A stretch of 17,867 nucleotides of DNA from Liolophura sinensis. Lineage: Eukaryota > Mollusca > Polyplacophora > Chitonida > Chitonidae. Shown here piece after piece: positions 9,070 through 17,867 of this stretch. The stretch spans positions 1 to 17,867 of the forward strand of contig NW_027018528.1 in NCBI RefSeq assembly GCF_032854445.1, read 5' to 3'. The notes beneath the pieces are model-generated. The model worked only from the letters and a program-made list of their open reading frames with translations, was not told where the DNA came from and made no database searches. The position numbers and the translations under genes were made by a program. Each line of letters begins with the position of its first letter. The first letter of the stretch is position 1.

Positions 9070-9121
9070 GTATAAATATAATATATGTAATGAATCGTAT
9101 AAATATAATATATGTAATGAA
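9070..9121 (+). repeat. Tandem duplication, perfect 25-bp unit, two copies
   Basis: The 25 bases at 9070-9094 (GTATAAATATAA...GTAATGAA) recur exactly at 9097-9121, separated by TC, giving a period of 27. It lies about 100 bases inside the intron. It is likely a replication-slippage product. Confidence 0.9.
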
Positions 9122-9302
9122 CTGTTAGTGCACAACATTCTTAAAATGTGTCAAGTACACTTTGTTAATAGGTTTGATATGGCTGATGTTTGCTTTGTGA
9201 TAGAATGCCTGTTGGTCTTTAAAATCACAGCTTATAAATTTCTTTGAAGATGTGTCTCACTATGCTGAAATTTGGACAGTTTATATGGATGAGGCGTATA
9301 GT

Positions 9303-9320
9303 CCCCCCCCTACCCCCCCC
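9303..9320. repeat. Paired C8 tracts
   Basis: Two runs of eight C are separated by TA. The minus strand has two G8 runs that could split into a quadruplex. It resembles the C-tracts near 2.4-2.6 kb. Confidence 0.85.
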
Positions 9321-11139
9321 ACAAATGAAGATAAAAAAGCCAGATGCTTGTAACATGGGAGTGAATTTATAGCAGTTATCAGTTATAGGTGTAGCTGACT
9401 TTCTCACAAGAATTTACTAGAGTTTGCGGGAAATTTTATGTTTAATGTTTGCATTACAGTTGATTTTCATGCTGTATTGAGTTGACACTTTCCGCTAATT
9501 ACATAACAATGGCATAGGTGAGATTCCTTGTGTGTTACTGTAGCGGGCAGGTAAATATGTGTACAGGTGGGAGAAATGGGCTAGCATGTTTAATCGCTTA
9601 CGCAGAAACCCCCTTGTTTAATCCGGGAACATGCTGTCTGGGAAGTTTACTCATCAGCTTATTGCAACTTTACAGTTTCGCTATAACAAACTTCAAAATT
9701 GTTGTTTTGTTTCTGTTGTTGTGAACATGTTAACCATTTCATAATTTTAGGAATACATGTCATGGCAATTCCCACAAAGCCATTTTAAGACATCAGTGTC
9801 ATTTTGTTTATGCAAAATGTGTGCTAAATGTGAATTTCTTATCAGGGTTTTTACTCTACTTGTTCATAAACATGAATGTACTATGGGAGTAATTTGTCCT
9901 GAAACTGTGAAACTGTGAAAAAAAATGGCAGTGTGTTTGATAATGCAGGCCTAACTATCATTTTTTTTTAATTTTTATTTTTTTTTTATGGACACATAAT
10001 TATGAAGACTCAAAATACTTGAACTAGTTGATAAGAAGAAAAGAATCAAAGAGGTTATTGTAGAGGTTTGAGATTCACCTTGAAAGATTACTAGAATAGA
10101 AATATCCTTTAGAAGCAATGGTTTTATTTAAACTGTATAGTGAATAGATTTAACCTTTCCATACACAGGTAGTGTCTCATTTGTTTGATCATGGATACTG
10201 TATCAAATGTACCAGTTCAAATAGCTAAGCTTCATTTTCAAAGGCCCAGTAAACCTGTATAGGTGGCCTGCTCACAAGGATATCACTCCCCACTCTCCCC
10301 ATCACCCTTCGTGAAAATAAATTAGACATCAGACAGAGGTGGCTAGACTGAAGCCTTCCATCAGAAACATATATATTAGTTTAACAGGACTCCTGATGCG
10401 CAGATCTTAATAAAATGTCGGGTGATAAAAAATAAATTTGACCCTAGCGATTACATGTACATGTACCCCTCTCCACCCAAGCCTTGGTCACAGACTAAAT
10501 ATATGGTTATCAGGGTTGTAGAGGTCCAGAATCTAGAGCTCAATAAGGTTTAAAGTTAACCATAGGTGACCTTCTTTACAAAGCCTTTTCTAGTCCTTCG
10601 ACTTTGCGATTACTCAAGTAGATTCTCAGTCAGCAGCCAACTGTACACTGTAATAGGAGAGAGAAAAAAGACCATTATTTACAAAGGTCTAGCCCCATAC
10701 CACTGGCTGCTTTAGCCATGCACAAGTTGAGATAATGGACTGGCCACTTATTCCATGATAAATCTTTAAGTGTTTATCCAAAACAATCTGCACCCTGGAA
10801 ATAAAAACCACATATATCATGTCATTCAAGTTCAGAGGTATTCAGGGTTTTTAAAAGACTCAAAGTCTGTTTGTTGAACTCTCAAGTTTGTACATACACA
10901 CCTCTTAAGGGACAAGTCTTAGCCTGGACAAAGTCCATGTCTGGGTTACCCAGGTATGTGACCTTAGCTGCTTTTTCTATGAGCATGTCCCTGACAATTT
11001 ATCTGCTTTATACCTAAGCAAGGGTGTGCATTCAATAGTTAAGTAAATATTACCTATGCCTTTGAGCATTGAGCCACATCATGCCTGGGGGTATTAGATT
11101 AAACCACCAACAAATACATATCTCTTTCTGCTAATTTAA

Positions 11140-11160
11140 TTTTTTTTTTTTTTTTTTTTT
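11140..11160. repeat. T21 homopolymer
   Basis: An uninterrupted T run. It could be the poly(A) tail of a retroposed sequence on the minus strand, but I recognise no SINE or LINE body to its left (the minus-strand 3' side) or right, and no clear target-site duplication. Confidence 0.85.
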
Positions 11161-13364
11161 GGATTTCACAAGAGTACTGTTACATTATACCTTTGTAACA
11201 TCATATTCAGCTTAGAAATGCAAACATCTCGGGAGTTTGGTGGTACAGGATAAATACATGTTTTCCAAGAACTGTTGACTTGAGAAACAGTATAAAAGCA
11301 CTGTCATACATGTAAATATTTGTTGATTTTTTTTGTCGTTATTCAAGACATTATCGTAAAGTGTAATATAATATTTGGGTTATTTACATTATTTTGAGAC
11401 ATTTTCTGAGCATTATCTGAGGCATCTCATATTGGGATCTCCACGTTGATACATAAAAAATACCTGTCATTTGCTGTTTGTTTTTAAAGTTAATATCTTA
11501 TTGGAATAGCTGGTATCAACACTGTTAACATGTTGTATGACAGATTCTCCTGTTGTTCTGGATTGCTGATCAGTTGCTAATGTCTACAGTATTGCTGAGG
11601 TGGCTTTAAGCCGTATTTATTCATTTATTCATTCAAATGCTAATGCCATAATTCCTCAAGACTTTTGCATGTAGAAGAGCAATGTTCAGTGAGATTTATG
11701 TCTCAGATGTGGTTGGATACACATCTTACAAACATGTGAAAAAGTTAAAATTCTGTAAATGACATTCAGTACTGCATACCACTACTCACCCATATTTAAT
11801 ATGTGCCACGGCTCATTGTTGAGCGAGACGACGTGATGTGTGAACAAGTGAATGATCATAGAGTGAATTGATCAGATAGCATCTCTCTGCATGTTTGACA
11901 GTTTCTAGCTAATATCTTTGCCCTAAGGTGTGGGTCATTAAGGTAGCCATGTATCATCCAGGTCTACCTGATGAAGTTAAAGCTTTAATTTTGCTGGTGT
12001 GCTGGTGTCTGCACACCTGGTACAGGTAGAATGTAAGGGGATGGGCTGTGGGGGTGAGAGCAGCATGTAGAAAAGGACGCGAAATTGAATGTGTGGTTAT
12101 TGTTATGAGGGCAGCTTTTATTCAGCTTGATTAAACTTGTACTTAAAGTCACTCAAAAATGTGACAGGAGATGGAGTTGGACATAGATATAAGCCCCGCA
12201 TGTGCAGGAGTATCAGTTCATTCATCAAGTTGCTTTTTTTTGGCTGGTGTTCACTCAAGCTAGGGATTTGATTGATACTATCAGTAATAACTGAGACGTC
12301 CACAGCCTGGGGGTAGGAGGCAGGGAACCTTAACTTGTTTTACTCCTGAGCCTCGCCCCGACTTGTCTCATAACAGCAGGGCACTATCATATCCTCCCAT
12401 TCATCGCAGTTCTGCATCAGCTACCCTTGCCCATGTGACAGGAAATATCACATTGCCCAGCAAATATCTCCCAAGAATCCCTGGTTGCCCCAATGGTACA
12501 GGAGGTCAATTCACCGCTAGTGTCTAACAGTCCCTATTCCTACCACAATACAGCGGAACTTGTTAAGCTCCACTGCTCTTTTGTTTGCCATGCCTTGATA
12601 ACCGTCAAATCTTCTGACAAACATGCCATGTTATCTTTAACAAGGAGGATTTAGGATATTTTCAGCCATAATGCAATGAAAATGTTAAATAAAAGTAAGA
12701 ATGACAAAATGAAGTTTCCCTAAGAAAATGTTTTGAAGACATTACATGTATAAGTATGACACTGTACAACAATGTTGTATACAGTGGGACACCGGATTAA
12801 ATTTCACAAATTTTACATTGGCGTGAGAACGGTAGTTTACTAACAGAAACGAGATATTATTTTTCATTATTCTTCAAAAGAAGACTGACATCTAAATAGC
12901 TCTCCGTCTACTGTAATAAACAAAAGCTGTTGAAATCTTTGTGAGGTTGATGGATGTCTAAAGGTATCATGTTCACTTTAATAGCAAATATATTGTTGTC
13001 AGTTTGCCTTCAATTATAGATATTCAGTTATTACACAAAAATTAGTGCCTGAAATCATTGTTTAGGAACGGATTGAGGAAGAATACAAAAACAGAAGTTC
13101 CAGTGTTCCTTGGATTGGAACAGTACTGCCACATATTGGTCATAATATGACCAGACGTATCATTTGTAATAAAAAAACAGAAAACAATTAAATCAGAAAA
13201 CTTTAGATTGTTGCATTTAAAATTCTCTCGTAGATCAAAGTGATATATTCAAATGCCATATAGCATTCCAAAATATCTATGACATGATTATAGAAAAAGA
13301 ACTTGTATTTCACGTGTGCATACATGTGTATTGGAAAGGAGCTTTTCACAGACAGAAAGACAGC

Positions 13365-13860
13365 GAAAGAAAAAAACGACATCGACTTGTCCGAGAAGTG
13401 CTATTGTTACAAACACTGGCAACAGGAGCAGTTAGCTAAGCTCAGTAATAGAGGAGAGATTGAGGGTGAGCTGAAAGAGAAAGTCCAATAATCTGTTTGC
13501 GTTGGGTTCGCTGGTGATTGTGAATCTGGGACTTTGTATGAGGAGTGCGATCTCCGCAAGGCGTGCAGGGAAGTCCTGGCTAAAGTGTAAACCTGGAAAC
13601 ACAGAGGCTAGCTGTTCAGCTAAATCCATGATCAGCAAATACCCCCGGTCCTGCGCTCTCCCCCATGCCCCACCGACCTGCAGAACTGGTCAGCTTGAGC
13701 CTGTTAACACTCCACTGATATTTGAGGATGGGAGTGTTCCGGCCGGTATTTAGACGACAAACATGCAACTGTTTGCCATCAGACTTTGGGAGGCCTGCGT
13801 TTCCGATGCAGACAAACTTAGTGGATATTCCTGCCTTAACCCAACCGCTCAACATCGCCA
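13365..13860. other. CpG-rich, GC-richer block within the intron, nature unknown
   Basis: By eye I count about 19 CpGs in roughly 500 bases, several times the density of the surrounding intron. The block also holds unusually long overlapping open frames: minus strand 13616-13861 (81 codons) and 13432-13638 (68 codons, another frame), and plus strand 13502-13753 (83 codons). I recognise no protein family in any of them and see no clear splice sites. Options are a recent insertion, a decayed mobile-element fragment on the minus strand, an internal CpG promoter or enhancer, or an exon of a nested gene. No function is assigned. Confidence 0.4.
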
Positions 13861-14205
13861 AATGACATGGAAATGATAAGTCACATGACCCTGGTTGTAA
13901 ACTTTTTTTGGAGCTGGGTTATAGCTTTATCCACAATATCCTCAGTGCTGCGCCACTTTCTTTTCTCTCTCATTCTTGTTTAACTGCTGTGCCTTTTTCA
14001 TTCATTCACGCAAAGAAAATGCAGTTGAAGACAAGTGATAGATATTTCTGTCAGTTTTAAAGCATTAATGCCTAGTGTTAAAACATGCTTCATCAACACT
14101 TGTAAGGCATGCCACTCCTGTGTTCAGTTCACTTATGTCAGAGAGTGTCATATGGGGTTGGTTTATCATGGGCCTTTGCCACGAAGCTGTTAAAACTCTT
14201 GGTGA

Positions 14206-14420
14206 GAAGCTATGCAGATGAGCTAATGTAATTATGCCTGGAATGTAGTTACATCTGAACTGTGCCTTCCTAACAGCTGGACTCTTTCTAATTTAGGCAA
14301 CTAGCACATGTCATGAGGAAGGGCTGGGTTTTTTTCTATTAATGAGCACTAATTATATTGCCGGTTAATAAATTGCATGTAGTGGACTGTAATGCATTTT
14401 GCATGTTAGAGAACTGACCA
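14206..14420. promoter_or_regulatory. Cluster of homeodomain/POU-like words in the intron, weak enhancer candidate
   Basis: TAAT cores occur at 14224, 14229 (TAATTA), 14340 (TAATGA), 14350 (TAATTA), 14366 and 14390, with an octamer-like ATGCAGAT at 14212-14219. In A/T-rich DNA such cores are common, so this is a weak suggestion of an intronic enhancer, not a demonstrated element. Confidence 0.15.
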
Positions 14421-14464
14421 CATCATGTGCAGCCATTCTCGGCAATATCTGTAAATATTCACAC

Positions 14465-14501
14465 TGGCTCCTTGTGGTGGAATTTCTGTTTGTAGGAGCC
14501 A
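14465..14501. repeat. Short inverted repeat, 8-bp arms, 21-base loop
   Basis: TGGCTCCT at 14465-14472 is the reverse complement of AGGAGCCA at 14494-14501. The arms are short enough to be chance. Confidence 0.4.
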
Positions 14502-16718
14502 AGCTATTAGAAATATTGATTGTATTTGTAATAGTTAGAAAACGTTTTGTTCTCCATTTAGTTTTGGGGTAATTTATTCATGTTGATGATTTTTTTCTTC
14601 AACCTTTGGAGAATAGCACTATTGTTTGGATCTGCTGAATTTGGTTGTCATGCAGTGGCACTTTAGCCTGCGGACAGTGCATAGTTGTTGTCTGGGTTTT
14701 TTGCCTGACCTTTCTTGTGGTCATTCATGTATTATTTGTCTGATAAGCAAGGTTTTTGTATACAGCTGTTTTGTTTGACCATGCCCTGAAGCATTGACCT
14801 ACAATGTGGCCGTAGGCTTGATACCCCCATGCTTGCTGATTGTTACCCGCTATTTTCTATGACCACATGAAAAGTGCCAGCTAGGACGGACAACTTGTTC
14901 GACAGGTTAGCCCATGGCTGAACAGTTTAAATTGCCATCATTCATGAGAAATCAGTCGGTCGAGAAAAAACATCCGGTGCGAACATTCATCATGTATGTA
15001 CAATGGCCATGTAGTGACTCGAGGCGCTTTTCTGTAGCCATTTAATTATTGTAATTTGTAACAATACTTAACCCCTAAATCTTTGATCTGTCGTCCAAGG
15101 AAAGGTAACTGTGACATTGCAGTGGGAAACCAGTGAAAACTGTGTATGCTGAAAGACTGAAAAATTAACATAAGGTGTAGTAAAGGTGTGATAAAAGGAA
15201 ATTTCTGCTGGATTTTCTGTTTCCAACTTTCTACTCTTATTCATTGTTCCTCTAAAATTCAGAGGAAATGCTTTTGTATTGGAGAAAACTTTTGTGATGG
15301 ATTGACTTTATTCTGTATGTATGTGTCTGAAGTTTAATCTTTCATGATCAAGTTAGTGTTTATCTGTAATTGATCATTTTGGATGTTCTTTGATTAAAAC
15401 GGATGGTATTTGGAATTGATGAGATAACTAAGGCCTTTCATAGCTTCAGATTCATGTCCCTTGTATTGCACATGCTTGGCAGCTTGGTTGCACAATGTAC
15501 CAAGGGAGTGTTTACATTGTCATGACCGGTGTACTAAACCTCAGGACAGAATATTGCATCTTAATCCTACATTGCATAACTTTTGGCCAGCTGACCAGGG
15601 AAGTTTCATGGTCACTGTGCCCTAAGGGGACAGATTCTCTTATTATAGTGAGCTGTGCAAGATTAAAATGGCTCAGGGGCCAGTGTTCATGATGTAACCC
15701 TGACATGATCCCAGTACAAAAGTGGAACACTTTTTGGGGTGTAACCCTCAAGGACACTGGACAAGATACATGCAGTGTCTTGTAACTCCCCTGCTTTGCT
15801 CTAGGAGCCAGTGTGCCAGGTGGTCAAAGACATGGGCAGTCAGGTGTGGTGAGGGTGGAAGTGGAGGTTGGTTGAGTGGCACATGTGTTACCTGTGGGGG
15901 GTGAGTAACTAAGGTGTGCCCAGATGAATTTAGCTAGTCTGGGTGGGCCAGGGATGCTTGTGGTATTTCCTGATCTGGATGAAGACTCAGGAGAGGTTGT
16001 TGAGGACAGGCTACTGAGCTTGTGTGTACATGGTGCTGACCTATGTAAACTGAGGACCATTTAACCTTTGTGTGTGCTGTTCACCACTGTGGGCTATAGG
16101 TGTTAAGGAGGGTGTCTGAAAACATACATGTACAAGGATTTGAGAATGGAAGGGTAGGGATTTGGGATGAGCGGGTCCACAGATGAGCGGATTGAAGGGC
16201 TGAGGTGCAGGGGTTAAGAATGAGCTGACCGCTACAGGCCTAGGTTTATCAGATTTCCGGCCTTCCTCATTGACCAGTTGTTGCTAAGGCCTGATGATCT
16301 AGTCTGGTCAGTTAGTGGGCAGGAAGACAGGCAGGCAGGCAAATAGTGAGACCAGGGTCATGTACAATTGAACACATGTGCTTGCCCCTGTTGTTGCTGA
16401 CCCCTATACATTGGACCACTCACCCCAGAGTTTAGTACATACCACATTCCAACCTTTATCTTATTAGTGGGCTTAGCAGCTTAGGGGAGTGAAATCCCAG
16501 CCCCCTTGCTGGATTCCTCCTCTTGTTAAACCTCCCTCCTTTACTAAAGGCTAGATAAAAATATCCACTGAACACATGCTACAGAAATGAAGACATAAAA
16601 CATCAAAGTGGGATGTGCATGGCTCATTAAGATTTAACAGTACTTCAGACACACACCCCTTTCCCTCTACCACTTTTGGAGGACCAGAAATGATGCTCTG
16701 GGGGTGGGGATCAGGCTT

Positions 16719-16741
16719 GGGGGGGGGGGGGGGGGGGAGGG
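16719..16741. repeat. G19 homopolymer with adjoining G-tracts
   Basis: Nineteen consecutive G residues at 16719-16737 are followed by A-GGG and preceded, from about 16700, by G5-T-G4. The plus strand (the sense strand of the receptor gene) could form a G-quadruplex. Length is probably polymorphic or uncertain in the assembly. The glycine- or proline-run open frames across it are artefacts. Confidence 0.9.
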
Positions 16742-17811
16742 CTGCCCAGTGTAAAGCTGACACCAATTCAAGTAGAAATGGTTACACCCTTGTAGAGGTA
16801 TTGGGAATAAACCAAGCATCCTGGTCATGCTTAGTGAGAATCTTGTAAATTGGTTATGGTAATCATCAGTTGGATAATTTGGGTAATTCATTCCACTAAT
16901 ATGGAAAGGTATCTTTCACAAAGACATGTATAGCTTTGATTTCTGGACAATTTGGCATGACTTAAAACTTCACAAGCTTGACATTGGAATACATAGAATT
17001 CAGCTTTGTACATAACAAGTGATCTTCATGGTTCTTACAACATGAGTGCTTCATTGAAATACAATCTTTAAATGTACATGCATGTGTAAAAACAAAAAAA
17101 AAAAACACTTTGTGCATAGAAAGTTTACAGAGTTCACCGTGTATAGCCAAATCAGGTCATTGTTGAAGTTATACCTGATGAATTGTATACAAAATGCTCA
17201 TACAAAATGTTAGCTGAAATGCTTTTTTTAGATGGGAATGAACTTTTTAGCATGTTTAAGCTCACTTTAAAATTTTGTGTGCACAAATTGAAAGAAATTA
17301 AGAACTCTTGTTGTTAAAGCAATTATGTTTCTGTCATTTTCTGCTTTCATGTAGAAAGTGTGATGTGTAATAGGTTGATAATTGGTGGTTTCACAGCCAG
17401 GTATTGAGTCATATAAGATTTTCACCACTCCTGTGTTGAAGACCTGTCCGGGTATATGCTGATGTAAAGCTGTATACCTGTGTCCTGCCTGCCCCGTGTC
17501 GGGTAGTATACAATAATACCTGACTTATGCTTGCCTACCTGGAGATAGTTTGGCAAGAAGCAGGTAGTTTCTTTGTGTGTTATGTAGGTCTAACCTGGCC
17601 CAGGCTATTGACAGTGAAAGTGAATTAAATCCCTGAGCATTGTATCTGCATGTATATGTGTAAAGTAAAAGTTTGTATTCTGTTTTGTGGGGTAGTCATT
17701 TTCCCAAGATACCCAGGAGAAAACAAATTTTGTGGTAAAAAAAAAATAATAATAAAAGTGCCCAGCCAGGGGCGTAAAGATTTTTTATAATGAGCTGAAA
17801 TGGAGCTAAAC

Positions 17812-17829
17812 TTCTATTCTATTCTATTC
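17812..17829 (+). repeat. Short (ATTCT)n pentanucleotide repeat
   Basis: About three and a half units of TATTC/ATTCT close to the right edge of the window. Confidence 0.75.
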
Positions 17830-17867
17830 CTCGCTGTTATATTCTCCAAAACTTTTGTGTCATTTGA

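Larger units (their letters stand above)
8970..17867 (+). other. Long CpG-depleted intron of the receptor gene (open at right edge)
   Basis: After the donor at 8970 I find no exon that combines a good acceptor, an open phase-1 frame and a good donor. CpG is strongly depleted: about 4 in 9001-9540, 4 in 10001-10540 and 5 in 15001-15540 by eye, as expected for a methylated gene body. The span holds homopolymers, a small tandem duplication, G/C tracts, a (GGCA)3-like repeat near 16329, A-runs near 17093 and 17737, and one CpG-rich block. The remaining cytoplasmic exons probably lie beyond 17867. Part of this span could be intergenic if a downstream exon was missed. Confidence 0.55.

Noticed and set aside
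13066-13191. Possible exon after TTGTTTAG at 13058-13065, open for 41 codons in frame 0
   Set aside because: The upstream donor is phase 1, which meets a TGA within four codons here. No good splice donor follows. It would need an unseen intermediate exon.
16551-16891. Open frames with Gly or Pro runs on both strands
   Set aside because: They are products of the G19 homopolymer.
17230-17320. Possible phase-1 exon after CTTTTTTTAG near 17220-17230
   Set aside because: It is open for about 27 codons but then stops, has no convincing donor, and the residues show no known TNFR tail motif.
1-17867. CRISPR arrays, bacterial operons, rRNA or integron-like structures
   Set aside because: No regularly spaced direct repeats, Shine-Dalgarno-led gene series or rRNA-like sequence is visible; the window is animal nuclear DNA.

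Overview
This is a stretch of animal nuclear DNA, most likely from a marine invertebrate. I lean towards a mollusc or another lophotrochozoan, and hold that loosely. The signs are very low gene density, long A/T-rich spans, microsatellites and homopolymer runs, one clear exon ending at a GT splice donor, and no bacterial-style operons. The exon's protein looks like the small one-CRD TNF receptors of invertebrates.

Layout. Positions 1 to about 6.9 kb are intergenic or far-upstream DNA, rich in TATATA and ACATGTA words. I find no credible gene there, but it holds two C-tracts, a tight hairpin, a large (AT)44 palindrome and a diverged duplicated segment. Positions about 6.95-7.6 kb form a GC-richer block with many CpGs. 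It contains near-ideal NF-kappaB, STAT-type and SRF (CArG) motifs and is the best candidate for the promoter or first noncoding exon of the gene downstream. Positions 8363-8969 are the one gene piece I can defend. This exon encodes a signal peptide, one six-cysteine TNF-receptor cysteine-rich domain, a cysteine-free charged stalk, a transmembrane helix and the start of the cytoplasmic tail, and it ends at a strong splice donor in phase 1. From 8970 to the window end the DNA reads as a long, CpG-depleted intron of at least 8.9 kb. It carries T21 and G19 runs, small repeats and an unexplained CpG-rich block near 13.4-13.9 kb. The exons encoding the rest of the cytoplasmic tail are not recognisable here and probably lie beyond the right edge.

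How it fits together. The window looks like the 5' half of a TNF-receptor-superfamily gene on the + strand. The NF-kappaB-type site upstream suggests feedback control by the pathway such receptors usually drive, but this is inference. I see no new multi-gene system. The leads most worth following are the candidate promoter motifs, the CpG step just after the exon, the CpG-rich island in the intron, and a possible tail-less receptor made by intron retention.
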